Shown: positions 17,868 to 26,423, counted from the first letter of the stretch. The stretch is 64,000 nucleotides of DNA from Pseudarthrobacter oxydans (GCF_034258515.1 NZ_CP139438.1:3906001-3970000), one strand, 5' to 3'. Translations and numbers: made by a program. The notes: generated by a model from the letters alone, not told the origin.

Positions 17868-18634
17868 CCCATGTACGACCCTCCGTTGACGTCAACCGTG
17901 ACGCCCGTGACGAAGCCGTTTTCAACGGCGGCCAGGTACTGGACGGCCTGGGCAACGTCATCGGCGCTGCCCAGCCGGCCCACCGGGATGCGGCTGAGAT
18001 AGTTCCGGTTGACTTCGTCGGAGACGCCGGCGGCCATGCCGGCGTCGATCCGCCCCGGGGCGATGGCGTTGACGGTGATACCGAACGGTGCCAGTTCCCG
18101 CGCGAAGGAACGGGTCAGGCCCAGCAGGCCCGTCTTGGTCGCGGCGTAGTGGACGCCGCCCAGCCTGCCGCCGTCGCGTCCTGCCAGGGAGGACATGTTG
18201 ACGATCCTGCCGAATCCGGTGTTCTTCATGTGCGGTACCAGGGCCTGGATACCCAGGAACGGGCCCGTGAGGTTTACCGCCAGGACACTCGTCCACTCCT
18301 CCAAGGGGACTTCGTCACCCGGGATCTTTTGTCCGTCCCGTTTCGGGGAGATGCCGGCGTTGTTGACCAGCACCGCAGGGGTTTCCGGGCTGGCCTCCAC
18401 CGTCTCTGCGATCCGCTGCCAGTCGCCGGGCTCAGTGACGTCACACTGCATTGCCTGCAGGGATCCGCCCTGCGGATCCAGGTCCGCCCGGAGGCCGGCC
18501 AGTGCGGAGTCTGATGCATCCACGGCGATCACCCGGTCCCCGCTGGCCAGGAATGACTCCACGATGCCGCGGCCGATGCCCCCGGCCGCGCCGGTGACGA
18601 CGACTGTTCGGTGGTGCTGCTGGTTGTTACTCAT
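17864..18634 (-). CDS. SDR-family oxidoreductase (FabG-like)
   Basis: The 256-residue classical SDR has TGAAGGIGRG, an NNAG motif, MSSLAG serine and YAATKTG. Unlike its neighbour at 16983, the glycine loop is intact. The C-terminal SYMG end and GRIDAGMA block are typical. It lies 63 bases after the monooxygenase gene and would be cotranscribed with it; oxidising the alcohol substrate to the ketone used by the monooxygenase is the simplest role. Confidence 0.87.
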   Translation of the reverse strand: MSNNQQHHRTVVVTGAAGGIGRGIVESFLASGDRVIAVDASDSALAGLRADLDPQGGSLQAMQCDVTEPGDWQRIAETVEASPETPAVLVNNAGISPKRDGQKIPGDEVPLEEWTSVLAVNLTGPFLGIQALVPHMKNTGFGRIVNMSSLAGRDGGRLGGVHYAATKTGLLGLTRSFARELAPFGITVNAIAPGRIDAGMAAGVSDEVNRNYLSRIPVGRLGSADDVAQAVQYLAAVENGFVTGVTVDVNGGSYMG

Positions 18635-18697
18635 GCTTTCTCCGTTCCTCGTTGAACGGGAGGCGGCCTTCTTCTCGGCAGTCTCCCCGTGGGGCCG

Positions 18698-20227
18698 TTA
18701 GCGCACTCCGGCCAGGGCTTCTTCCCTGGCTTGGTCCGTGGATCCGGCCAGATAGGGTTCAGGGTCAAAGGGCGCGTTGACTTGGCGGAAGGTATAGGCC
18801 GGTTCCGGCCATAGTGTGGTCAGCCGCCCGTTGCGGTGGTCAACGTACCAGCTGCTGCAGCCGCCGTCGAGCCACACAGTGCCCTGGGCCAACTGGTCCA
18901 CACGGCCTATGAAGGCATCCTCCGCTTCCCTGCTCACCTCCAGCGCCGGCACAGCGGCCTGGTCGCGGAAGTTCACCGCGCCCATGATGTAGTCGATCTG
19001 GGCCTCGGCGATGTAGACGGCGGAGTTGTGGCCCAGCCCGGTGTTGGGCCCGTTGATGATCCACAGGTTCGGGAACCCATGCACGGCCGTGGTGGCGTAG
19101 GCCTGCATGCCGTTGGCCCAGCGTTCACTGAGCGGCTGGCCGTCGCGGCCGTAGATGCGGTAGGCAATGGGCAGGTCTGTCGCTTCAAAACCCGTGCAGG
19201 CGATGATGACATCCAGTTCGTGGCTGCCTCCGTCCCCGCCGATAACACGGTTGCCCTCCACACGCGTGACGCCGCCGGTTTCCAGGTGGACGTGCTCCTG
19301 CGTGAACGTCGGGTAGTAGTCGCTGGATTTCAGGACCCTCTTGCAGCCGAACGTGTAGTCCGGGGTTAGCTTCCGGCGCAGTTCCGGATCCTCAATCTGC
19401 CGGTGGAGATGGTCCAGGGCGACCTGCGCTGCAGCGGAGACCAGCGTCGGGGTGCCCCGGCGCTGGGCGTAGCGCTCCTCGTTGGACCAGAACATCTCCT
19501 CCCGCAGTTCCTGCATCACCTCGGGCATCTTGCGGAAAAGACCCTTTTCCTCCTCGGTGTAGGCCCGGTCCGGTCGCGGCGTCACGTACGGGGCCGAGCG
19601 CTGGAACACAACGACCTCCCCGGCGATCTTTGCCACCTCGGGCAAGACCTGGATGGCCGTGGCTCCCGAGCCGACGATGCCCACCCGCTTGCCCGCCAGG
19701 TCAATCCCGTCATTCCACTGCGCTGAGTGGAACACTTCGCCGGAGAAGTCGCTCAGTCCCTCGATATCGGGCATCTTCGGCTCGGACAAATGCCCGACGG
19801 CGGTCACCAGGGTTTTGGCTGCAAACTCACCCTTAGGGGTGCTGACTTTCCACAGCGCTTCCGCCTCATCCCAGCGGGCATCGGTCAGTTCGGCGCCGAA
19901 CACGATCCGTTCAAGGAGGTTCTCTTCCCGGGCAACGCTGCGCAGGTAGCCGAGGATTTCCTCCTGGGGGGCGAACATCCGGGACCATTCAGGGTTGGGG
20001 CGGAAGGAAAACGAGTACAGCAGCGACGGCACATCGCAGGCCGCGCCGGGATAGTGGTTGTCGCGCCAGGTTCCGCCCACGTCTTCCGCCCGTTCGAGAA
20101 TGATGAATGAGCGTTCGCCCTCGCGGGCCAGTTTTGCGCCCATGCCAAGGCCGCCAAAGCCTGTGCCGACGATGATGACGTCGACCGGCGAACCGGACGC
20201 CGGATAACCCATAGGGGTACTTTCCAC
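18698..20227 (-). CDS. Flavin-dependent Baeyer-Villiger-type monooxygenase
   Basis: The product is about 509 residues. It has an FAD-binding IIVGTGFGGLGMG near the N-terminus, the fingerprint FSGEVFHSAQWND (FxGxxxHxxxW) and a second dinucleotide loop VGSGATAIQV for NADPH. Such enzymes insert oxygen next to a ketone to give an ester or lactone. GTG 20227 follows GGAGGAACA; a TTG at 20278 would overlap the hydrolase gene. It lies between an alpha/beta hydrolase and two SDRs, the classic ketone degradation layout. Confidence 0.9.
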   Translation of the reverse strand: MESTPMGYPASGSPVDVIIVGTGFGGLGMGAKLAREGERSFIILERAEDVGGTWRDNHYPGAACDVPSLLYSFSFRPNPEWSRMFAPQEEILGYLRSVAREENLLERIVFGAELTDARWDEAEALWKVSTPKGEFAAKTLVTAVGHLSEPKMPDIEGLSDFSGEVFHSAQWNDGIDLAGKRVGIVGSGATAIQVLPEVAKIAGEVVVFQRSAPYVTPRPDRAYTEEEKGLFRKMPEVMQELREEMFWSNEERYAQRRGTPTLVSAAAQVALDHLHRQIEDPELRRKLTPDYTFGCKRVLKSSDYYPTFTQEHVHLETGGVTRVEGNRVIGGDGGSHELDVIIACTGFEATDLPIAYRIYGRDGQPLSERWANGMQAYATTAVHGFPNLWIINGPNTGLGHNSAVYIAEAQIDYIMGAVNFRDQAAVPALEVSREAEDAFIGRVDQLAQGTVWLDGGCSSWYVDHRNGRLTTLWPEPAYTFRQVNAPFDPEPYLAGSTDQAREEALAGVR

Positions 20228-20270
20228 TGTTCCTCCAATGTGTGTGTTGTTGCGTGCTGGTCCCGACGGG

Positions 20271-21113
20271 CTAGACAAAGAGTGCTTCCCGGATCCGGCC
20301 CGCAGGAGAAGCGGCGGGGTCCGTCACAAATTCGTTGATGAGCTGGAACAGCTGGGCCGGGCGCTCCTGCGGGACGGCGTGACCACTGTCGATGACCGCG
20401 TAGCGGGCGTTCGGAAGGCCTCCGAAAAGGAGCTGGGTCTGCCGGGCGGGCACCATCTGGTCGTGGGCGCCGGCAATGACCAGGGACGGAGCGGTGATCG
20501 CTGTAAGCCTGCCGGTCAGATCGGCGACGGCGTTGAGCCGCATCTGCCCGGCAATCCCCTCCGGGAAGGTCCGGGCATCAATCAGGGCCTGGATGTCAGC
20601 GTCGCCCCGGCCGGCAAGGAAAGGGTGTCCATAGGCTGTCCAGGTGACGAACTCGCGCAGGAGGTCCTGATCCGACTCGAAGAGCCGCTTCCAGATCCGG
20701 TTGCGAAGCCGCTGCTGGGCGTCGGCCCTGACCCAACCGGCCACCAGGGTCAGGCTTGACACGCTTTCGGGGCGGGAAGCGGCGAGGTCGGCCGCCACCA
20801 GTGCGCCCAGTGAGTAGCCGACCACATGGACCGGCTGAGCAGGAGCGCGGTGGTCGATGACGGCCGCAACCTGCCCTGACAATCCGTCGAGGGTCGGTTC
20901 CCCGGCAGGGCTCTGCAGGTCAACGGCCAGGACACGGTACCGGGCGGCAAGCATGGGAAAGAGGGTGCGGAAATGAGTCTTGGCGCTTCCGCCCGTTCCG
21001 TGGACCAGGACCACGGTGTCCCGGGAGTCTTCCGGTGCAAGCGTGTCATGGAAAGGAACCGAAAGGCCCCCGACGTGGACGGCACCCTCGTTTGCATCTG
21101 GATGAATCTTCAA
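20271..21113 (-). CDS. Alpha/beta-hydrolase
   Basis: The product is about 280 residues. It has the oxyanion loop VLVHGTGGSAKT, nucleophile elbow GYSLGA (Ser), an acidic residue in VIAGAHDQMVP and the final His in DSGHAVPQE, a complete catalytic triad. TTG 21113 is spaced seven bases from GAAGGG; TTG 21119 is too close. It is the first gene of the reverse operon and would open the ester or lactone made by the monooxygenase. Confidence 0.88.
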   Translation of the reverse strand: MKIHPDANEGAVHVGGLSVPFHDTLAPEDSRDTVVLVHGTGGSAKTHFRTLFPMLAARYRVLAVDLQSPAGEPTLDGLSGQVAAVIDHRAPAQPVHVVGYSLGALVAADLAASRPESVSSLTLVAGWVRADAQQRLRNRIWKRLFESDQDLLREFVTWTAYGHPFLAGRGDADIQALIDARTFPEGIAGQMRLNAVADLTGRLTAITAPSLVIAGAHDQMVPARQTQLLFGGLPNARYAVIDSGHAVPQERPAQLFQLINEFVTDPAASPAGRIREALFV

Positions 21114-21198
21114 TTCCAATCCCTTCGAATTTGACTGGCCGGTGCTGATAACGATGAGGGGATCCGATCGGGTGCAGGCAACGCGCAGTCACGCGATA

Positions 21199-21231
21199 TT
21201 GAAAGTGCACTCCGTGCGGATTACACTCTCA
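21199..21231 (+). promoter_or_regulatory. Promoter overlapped by the palindromic operator (divergent region)
   Basis: TTGAAA (21199-21204) and TACACT (21222-21227) are separated by 17 bases and point towards the alcohol dehydrogenase. The palindrome covers both boxes: left arm TGAAAGTGCACTCC (21200-21213), spacer GTGC, right arm GGATTACACTCTCA (21218-21231), 11 of 14 positions paired. The left arm differs at one base from the operator at 16903. A bound repressor would block the forward promoter and could also control the hydrolase operon on the other side. Confidence 0.7.
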
Positions 21232-21277
21232 TAAAAGCATAAGAGTGATACGAAGCACAATCGTTGGAAGGGAAACC

Positions 21278-22399
21278 ATGAAGATTACCGGCGCGGTCCT
21301 GGAGACCGTCGGCTCCCCCCGTCCGTACGCCCGGTCCCGCCCGCTTTCCGTTGCGGAGCTTGACCTCGCCGGGCCGGGACCGCAGGAAGTCCTGATACGG
21401 ATGGAGGCTGCGGGTATCTGCCACTCGGACCTCTCCGTGGTCAACGGCGACCGCCCCCGTCCGCTGCCCATGCTGCTCGGCCACGAGGCCGCCGGGACGG
21501 TCGTCGCTGTCGGCGCGGATGTCGATGACCTTGAACCGGGCCAGCGGGTGGTCACGGTTTTCCTGCCGCGCTGCGAGGAGTGCCCCAACTGCCGCACCGG
21601 GGGCAAGCTGCCGTGCAGCGTCGGTACAGAATCGAACGGGGCCGGAACGCTGCCAGGGGGGTCCACCCGACTGACGCGTGCCGGCCAGCCTGTCCGTCAC
21701 CACCTCGGAGTCTCCGGGTTCGCGACCCATGCCGTGCTCAGCCGCCGCTCGGTTGTCCCGGTCGGAAGCGACGTGCCGCCGTCGGTCGCTGCACTTCTTG
21801 GGTGTGCGGTGCTGACTGGAGGCGGGGCCGTCATCAACGCGGGGAATCCCCAGGAGGGGCAGGACATCATGATCGTCGGCCTCGGAGGAGTCGGCATGGC
21901 TGCTCTGCTGACCGCCGTCGCAATCTCCTCAGCGTGGGCCGAACCCGCCCGGATCATCGGCGTCGATGCGAACCCGGACAAACTGATCACAGCGCGGGAA
22001 CTGGGGGCAACAGAAACGTACTCGCCTGCCGAGGCCGCGGACCTGGGCATCCGGGCCCACATCGTCATCGAGGCGGCCGGCCACCCCCGCGCCTTCGAAA
22101 CCGCGGTGCAGGCCACGGCGCCCGGCGGCACCACGGTGACTGCCGGACTGCCGGCTGCGGGAGTGCTGTCATCCATTGAACCGTTGGGGATCACAGCCGA
22201 GGCCCGCACCATCGTCGGTTCCTACCTGGGCTCCGCAGTACCCGCCCGCGACATCCCGGTCTACGCCCAGATGTGGCGCGAAGGAAGGCTGCCGGTCGAA
22301 AAACTGGCTTCGTCGGTGATCACCCTGGACAACATCAACGAGGCGATGGATGAACTCGCCGATGGAAATGCCATCCGCCAGATCGTGATGTTCAATTGA
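21278..22399 (+). CDS. Zinc-dependent alcohol dehydrogenase (MDR family)
   Basis: The 373-residue medium-chain dehydrogenase has catalytic zinc ligands in AAGICHSDLS and GHEAAG, four structural zinc cysteines in CEECPNCRTGGKLPC, and a GLGGVG coenzyme loop. ATG 21278 follows GGAAGGGA; an earlier start at 21245 lies in the promoter region. It would oxidise the primary or secondary alcohol released or consumed by the divergent monooxygenase/hydrolase operon. Confidence 0.9.
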   Translation: MKITGAVLETVGSPRPYARSRPLSVAELDLAGPGPQEVLIRMEAAGICHSDLSVVNGDRPRPLPMLLGHEAAGTVVAVGADVDDLEPGQRVVTVFLPRCEECPNCRTGGKLPCSVGTESNGAGTLPGGSTRLTRAGQPVRHHLGVSGFATHAVLSRRSVVPVGSDVPPSVAALLGCAVLTGGGAVINAGNPQEGQDIMIVGLGGVGMAALLTAVAISSAWAEPARIIGVDANPDKLITARELGATETYSPAEAADLGIRAHIVIEAAGHPRAFETAVQATAPGGTTVTAGLPAAGVLSSIEPLGITAEARTIVGSYLGSAVPARDIPVYAQMWREGRLPVEKLASSVITLDNINEAMDELADGNAIRQIVMFN

Positions 22400-22490
22400 G
22401 AGTTATCGGCACCAGAACTGAACCCCGGCAGCTGCGAACGGCCGCCCGGTACCCCACCGCTGATAGGAACGTTAATAAAGGATGAAGACG

Positions 22491-23144
22491 ATGACTTCGG
22501 AGGCCTCCGCAAGTGGTGCTCCCGTCGGGCTGCGCGAGAAGGCCCGGATCGAGCGTTACCAGAACATCCGCGCTGCAGCAGAACAGCTCTTCAACGAGCG
22601 GGGCTACGAGCACACCACCACCAAGGAGGTGGCCGAGCTTGCCGGGGTCGGGGAGGCCACCCTCTTCCGTTACGTCAGCAACAAGCACGAACTGCTGCTG
22701 CTGGTTATCGGCGAGCGCATGGATACGACGCTCCAGGCCATCGAAGACGCGGACAAGGAACTGGCCGCCAATACTTCCACCGCGCGGGACTATGTGGAGC
22801 GGATCTACGCCATCTTCCGTGCACGCGCCCGGTTCTACGCAACCGACCCGGAGAACGTCACGAGCTACCTGCACCACGGCTTCAAGGCCGGAAGCCAGCT
22901 CGGGGCCCAGAGCATCTCCCAGGGCGACAGGGTTATCGCCCTGATCGCCGCCATCCTCGACGACGCCAGGAAAGCCGGATATCTCAGCGCCGACGTCGAC
23001 TCACTGATCGTTGCGCAGAACTGCAACGGAACCTATATCCACGAGATCCTTCGCACCCCGGCGCGCGGATTCCGCCCGGAGGATCTCTGGGAGAAACTCC
23101 GCGAGCGACTGCGCGTGCAGATCGAACCGCTTTTCCGGTTTTGA
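22491..23144 (+). CDS. TetR-family transcriptional repressor
   Basis: The product is about 217 residues. The N-terminal helix-turn-helix is clear: IRAAAEQLFNERGYEHTTTK followed by EVAELAGVGEATLFRYVSNK. The C-terminal ligand-binding part is not assignable. ATG 22491 is spaced eight bases from AAAGGA; ATG 22482 touches that site. It is the last gene after the alcohol dehydrogenase and is the most likely protein to bind the twin palindromes at 16903 and 21200. Confidence 0.88.
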   Translation: MTSEASASGAPVGLREKARIERYQNIRAAAEQLFNERGYEHTTTKEVAELAGVGEATLFRYVSNKHELLLLVIGERMDTTLQAIEDADKELAANTSTARDYVERIYAIFRARARFYATDPENVTSYLHHGFKAGSQLGAQSISQGDRVIALIAAILDDARKAGYLSADVDSLIVAQNCNGTYIHEILRTPARGFRPEDLWEKLRERLRVQIEPLFRF

Positions 23145-23532
23145 AAGATCCAGCGCCTGCCGGCAGGGCGTCCATCTGGGCCGAGAAGCAGGAGTCGCTT
23201 GACTGAGGTCGTCCAATCCGTTGTCCACCCCTAGAAAAGGCGTCCAGGGCTCGTGGTCCCGCAGGATGTGCTCCTAGCTTCCCTGTTACTGCGGGCTTTG
23301 TGGTCACAACCGCCGCCTACGCGATCCTGATGGCGGAAAGCGGCCTGGTCAGGCCCTCTGCAAATGCTGTTCGGTTACCGCGTTGACGTAACCGGCATCA
23401 CTATCCTATTCTTGATGAAACGATTCAAGGGAAAGGGCTTTCCAAAGTCCGGCACCCTTCAAGGTCCACGTCGACCGTCCGGAACACAACAGCTCCGGTT
23501 CCTTGCCAAAGACGACGAAGGAATTCACCAGA
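23145..23532. other. Non-coding stretch with a gene remnant and promoter
   Basis: This 388-base gap holds no credible intact gene. It contains a decayed fragment of a rifampin-phosphotransferase-like gene (23278-23349) and, further on, a likely promoter for the MHS transporter: TTGACG (23383-23388) and TATTCT (23407-23412), 18 bases apart. GAAGGA near 23516-23521 could serve the transporter start at 23533. Confidence 0.5.
23278..23349 (+). pseudogene. Remnant of a rifampin-phosphotransferase/PEP-synthase-like gene
   Basis: About 72 bases align with 26524-26595, including an exact run of about 31 bases. Translated in the same frame it reads SFPVTAGFVVTTAAYAILMA and matches residues 34-58 of the larger gene at 26424 (GFPVPAGFVVTTAAYATLLA). 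Nothing else of that gene can be found next to it, and a stop (TAG) immediately precedes it. It is best explained as the leftover of a second, older copy. Confidence 0.7.
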
Positions 23533-24936
23533 ATGAGCACCACCCCCGGGGAAACCCGTCCTATCCCGGAAGCCGGCGCTGGCCAGCGGGACCCGAAGAA
23601 AGCGGCGATGAGCGGCTGGATCGGAAGCGCACTCGAATACTACGACTTCGCACTGTACTCGCTGGCAGCGACGCTCATCTTCCCCGCCATCTTCTTCCCC
23701 ACCGAAAACCCGACCGTGGGGATCATCGCCTCGCTGGCCACCTATGCGGTGGGCTACGTCTCCCGCCCGGTAGGCGCCGTCGTACTGGGAGCATACGGTG
23801 ACCGGCACGGCCGCAAGCAGGTGCTCGTCTTCGCCATGCTGCTGATGGGCTTCGCCACCTTCGCCGTCGGACTATTGCCCACGTACGGACAGGTGGGCAT
23901 CCTGGCGCCAATAATGCTGGTGATCCTCCGCCTCATCCAGGGCTTCGCCGTCGCAGGAGAACTGGGCGGCGCCAGCGCGATGATCGTGGAGCACTCCCCC
24001 GACGCCAGGCGCGGCTTCTTCGCAAGCTTCAGCCTGCAGGGCACCCAGGTGGGCTCCATCCTGGCCACCGCCGTCCTGCTTCCCCTTGCAGCCATCCTGC
24101 CCGCCGACCAGTTCCAGGCCTGGGGCTGGCGGATCCCGTTCCTGCTCAGCGCCTTTGTGATCCTGGCGGGCTACGTTATCCGCCGCCGGGTGCAGGAGCC
24201 GCCGGCGTACGTAGCCCAGACCGAAACGGGCAAGGCCAAGCAGCGGTTCCCCCTCGTTGACCTGGTCCGCGGCTACCCGTGGGTCCTGGTCCGCTGCATC
24301 CTGATGACCTTCACCAACGTGATCGGTATGGCTACGCTCATCTTCGGTGTCTCCTACGCCACGCAGAAGGGCTACGGCAACGGCTTTTCCAGCAGCGACT
24401 TCCTGTGGGTCACGCTCGTGGCCAACATCGCCGCCGTCGTCACCATTCCGCTGTTCGGCGCTCTCTCGGACAAGATCGGCCGGCGGATGCTGATGGTGGC
24501 CGGCGGCGTCGGCGGTGGCGTGCTGGCCGGCGGATACCTGTGGGCCATCGAGCAGGGAAGCCTGGCACTGGTCTTCGTCTGCATCGTGATCGTCCAGGGC
24601 ATCTTCTTCCAGATGTGGAACGCCACCTTTGCCACGTTCTTCCAGGAGCAGTTCCCCATGCGGATCCGCGTCACAGGGTTCGCCGTGTCGCAGAACGTGG
24701 GCCTCATGATCGCATCGTTCTTCCCAAGCATCTTCACCGCCGTCGCTCCCCCGGGATCCGCCAACGTCCCCCTGGTCATCGGGCTGACCACGCTGGGTAT
24801 CTGCGCCGTCGCAGCGCTCGCTACCCTCCTGTCCCCCGACACCAAGGGCAAGTCGCTCGGCGACCTCGAGACCCGCAAGGGCAAAATTGAGGCGCCAGAG
24901 CCCGCTCCTGCCCGTGAAAGCGTGGCGGCGGGGTAA
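23533..24936 (+). CDS. MFS transporter of the metabolite:H+ symporter (MHS) family
   Basis: The 467-residue protein has about 12 membrane segments. MSGWIGSALEYYDFALYSLA with an acidic residue in helix 1, YGDRHGRKQVL in loop 2-3 and LQGTQVGSILA are typical of MHS members that carry shikimate, proline/betaine, citrate or aromatic acids. ATG 23533 is favoured over TTG 23503. The gene stands alone behind its own promoter and ends at a strong terminator. Substrate unknown. Confidence 0.87.
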   Translation: MSTTPGETRPIPEAGAGQRDPKKAAMSGWIGSALEYYDFALYSLAATLIFPAIFFPTENPTVGIIASLATYAVGYVSRPVGAVVLGAYGDRHGRKQVLVFAMLLMGFATFAVGLLPTYGQVGILAPIMLVILRLIQGFAVAGELGGASAMIVEHSPDARRGFFASFSLQGTQVGSILATAVLLPLAAILPADQFQAWGWRIPFLLSAFVILAGYVIRRRVQEPPAYVAQTETGKAKQRFPLVDLVRGYPWVLVRCILMTFTNVIGMATLIFGVSYATQKGYGNGFSSSDFLWVTLVANIAAVVTIPLFGALSDKIGRRMLMVAGGVGGGVLAGGYLWAIEQGSLALVFVCIVIVQGIFFQMWNATFATFFQEQFPMRIRVTGFAVSQNVGLMIASFFPSIFTAVAPPGSANVPLVIGLTTLGICAVAALATLLSPDTKGKSLGDLETRKGKIEAPEPAPARESVAAG

Positions 24937-24981
24937 CGGATGCGGCCGCGGGACGGGCTACCGCAAGTGGCACCCAAGGCC

Positions 24982-25020
24982 AAGCGGTCGACGGCGGGAC
25001 TCCCCGCCGTCGACCGCTTT
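24982..25020 (+). terminator. Rho-independent-type terminator
   Basis: A perfect 17-base-pair stem (arms at 24982-24998 and 25003-25019) with loop ACTC lies 46 bases after the MHS transporter stop and is followed by T-rich TTTCGTT. It ends the transporter transcript and separates it from the TM2/PH pair. Confidence 0.85.
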
Positions 25021-25189
25021 CGTTAAGAACGTCCTCGACGTCTTCAGGAGGAAACACTGCGGCTTACAGGGAAATTTGCCCAGCAGTCCGTCACACTTAG
25101 GAAGGCTATGGATTCTGGGGGATGCCGTCGTTGACTGCCGCCGCCCGGTCACCTGGGGCCGCATCATCATTCTCCGGAAGGCATCAACC

Positions 25190-25660
25190 ATGACCCAGCA
25201 ACACCCCGACGCGAACTCGGCCCCGCAGGAAAATTACGGCCCGCCTGTGCCCCCTCCTTACAACGGCGCCCAAGCTCCAACCCCGCCGCCCTTCCCCGGC
25301 CCGCAGTACTCTGCACAACCGCCTATGCCGCAGCCGCCGCAGTACTCAGGCCAGCCGCCCATGCCCCAGCCGCCGCAGTACTCAAGCCAGCCGCCCATGC
25401 CCCAGCCGGGTTACGGTTACCCGCAGTCCAAGTCGAAGATCGCGGCAGGCCTGTTGGGCATATTCCTGGGTGGCCTGGGTATCCACCGCTTTTACCTTGG
25501 ATATACAAAGATCGGCATCATCCAGCTCGTGCTCGCGATCGTCCTGAGTGTGCTGGGCTTGGGATTCCTCGCCTTGTGGGGCCTTATCGAGGGCATCATG
25601 ATCCTCGCGGGCGCCGTCTACTTCCAGCGGGACGCCCACGGCGTTCCGCTCCGCAACTAG
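25190..25660 (+). CDS. TM2-domain membrane protein with proline-rich N-terminal repeats
   Basis: The 156-residue protein has a cytoplasmic first half rich in Pro, Gln and Tyr, with three exact-length 12-residue repeats (PQYSxQPPMPQP), and a second half that is a TM2 domain: KSKIAAGLLGIFLGGLGIHR, then FYLGYTKIG and a second membrane helix with LWGLIEGIMIL. TM2 proteins are common but poorly understood. ATG 25190 follows CCGGAAGG; a longer frame to 24887 would cross the terminator. It is 18 bases upstream of a PH-like gene, so the two are probably one transcript. Confidence 0.85.
   Translation: MTQQHPDANSAPQENYGPPVPPPYNGAQAPTPPPFPGPQYSAQPPMPQPPQYSGQPPMPQPPQYSSQPPMPQPGYGYPQSKSKIAAGLLGIFLGGLGIHRFYLGYTKIGIIQLVLAIVLSVLGLGFLALWGLIEGIMILAGAVYFQRDAHGVPLRN
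25301..25408 (+). repeat. Three tandem 36-base repeats inside the TM2 gene
   Basis: Units at 25301-25336, 25337-25372 and 25373-25408 each encode PQYSxQPPMPQP. Units 2 and 3 differ at one base, and unit 1 differs at a few more, so the last two look recently duplicated. The length is a multiple of three, so repeat number may vary between strains without breaking the frame. Confidence 0.9.
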
Positions 25661-25678
25661 GCCGAAGGAGACTGCACT

Positions 25679-26050
25679 TTGACTGAGATCATTCACGACA
25701 AGTATGAACAGCTCGAGCAAATCAGGGCCGGGCTCCTGCAGGGAGAAATCGTCTACGCCGTTTACGACTGCATCGGGGTCGGTACCGGCTTCGTGGGCAT
25801 CACCAACATGCGCGTAATCCTCCAGGACAAGAGCTTCGTCGGAAACAAACTTGCCGTCGTGTCCGTGCCCTACAAGAACATCCGCTCCGTCTCGATGCTG
25901 TCCAACAAGTCGATGATGGGCAGGTTCGCGTCAACCTCCAGCATCGGAATCGACACGGGTGGCAGCATCAAGGAAGCGGACTTCCGCGGCGATGACAAAG
26001 CCAAGCACGCACATGACTTGATTCTCTGGAACATGCTGAACACCAAATAG
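25679..26050 (+). CDS. Small PH-like domain protein
   Basis: The 123-residue soluble protein starts at TTG eight bases after GAAGGAG. Its pattern GEIVYAVYDCIGVGTGFVGI, TNMRVILQDKSF, VVSVPYKNIRSVSMLSNK matches bacterial PH (YokE/bPH) domains: an N-terminal helix, a beta barrel with TNxRVIL, and a C-terminal helix. Function is unknown. Its tight pairing with the TM2 protein suggests they act together at the membrane. Confidence 0.72.
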   Translation: MTEIIHDKYEQLEQIRAGLLQGEIVYAVYDCIGVGTGFVGITNMRVILQDKSFVGNKLAVVSVPYKNIRSVSMLSNKSMMGRFASTSSIGIDTGGSIKEADFRGDDKAKHAHDLILWNMLNTK

Positions 26051-26060
26051 CAGTCAGCAC

Positions 26061-26097
26061 GTAGAAGGGCGATCGGATGCTCCGGCCGCCCTTCTAC
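26061..26097 (+). terminator. Hairpin after the TM2/PH pair
   Basis: An 11-base-pair stem (GTAGAAGGGCG with CGCCCTTCTAC) encloses a 15-base loop, ten bases after the PH gene stop. There is no T-run, so it may be a terminator or an mRNA-end stabiliser. Confidence 0.6.
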
Positions 26098-26253
26098 GGC
26101 GAGGGAAGTGCCCGGATACCGGCGGCCCAGCCACCCATCGCGTTGTGGGGCAGGGCCGACCGGTTCCGGGGCCCTGACGGCGCCTCGACGTCCACTTTCA
26201 TGCCGAGGCCGAGTCAAAGCCTTGTCGGCCTTGGCACAACGAACGTACTCTTA

Positions 26254-26274
26254 TAGAGAACCATTAGTTCTCTA
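26254..26274. promoter_or_regulatory. Perfect 8-5-8 palindrome, probable TetR operator
   Basis: TAGAGAAC and GTTCTCTA are exact inverted copies across CATTA. It overlaps TATAGA (26252-26257), a possible -10 box with TTGGCA (26231-26236) upstream at a short 15-base spacing. Size and symmetry suit a TetR dimer; the operon it precedes contains a TetR gene at 28912, so autoregulation is likely. Confidence 0.6.
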
Positions 26275-26423
26275 AACCGGGGCCCAATGGACCGCAAGCA
26301 GCGCCGCAATCCCGCAGTTTCCAACAGCCATTCGTGCGGCACTTCCGGGAATCCTGCCTGTGATGCTTCTGGGGCATTGGACCAACGGCCGCTCCGCCCC
26401 CCTCTGTCCCCAGGGAGTCCCGG

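Larger units (their letters stand above)
26051..26423. other. Non-coding stretch with terminator and operator
   Basis: No credible gene is seen in these 373 bases. They hold the hairpin at 26061-26097, the perfect palindrome at 26254-26274 and a 150-base leader ahead of the start at 26424. Confidence 0.5.
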
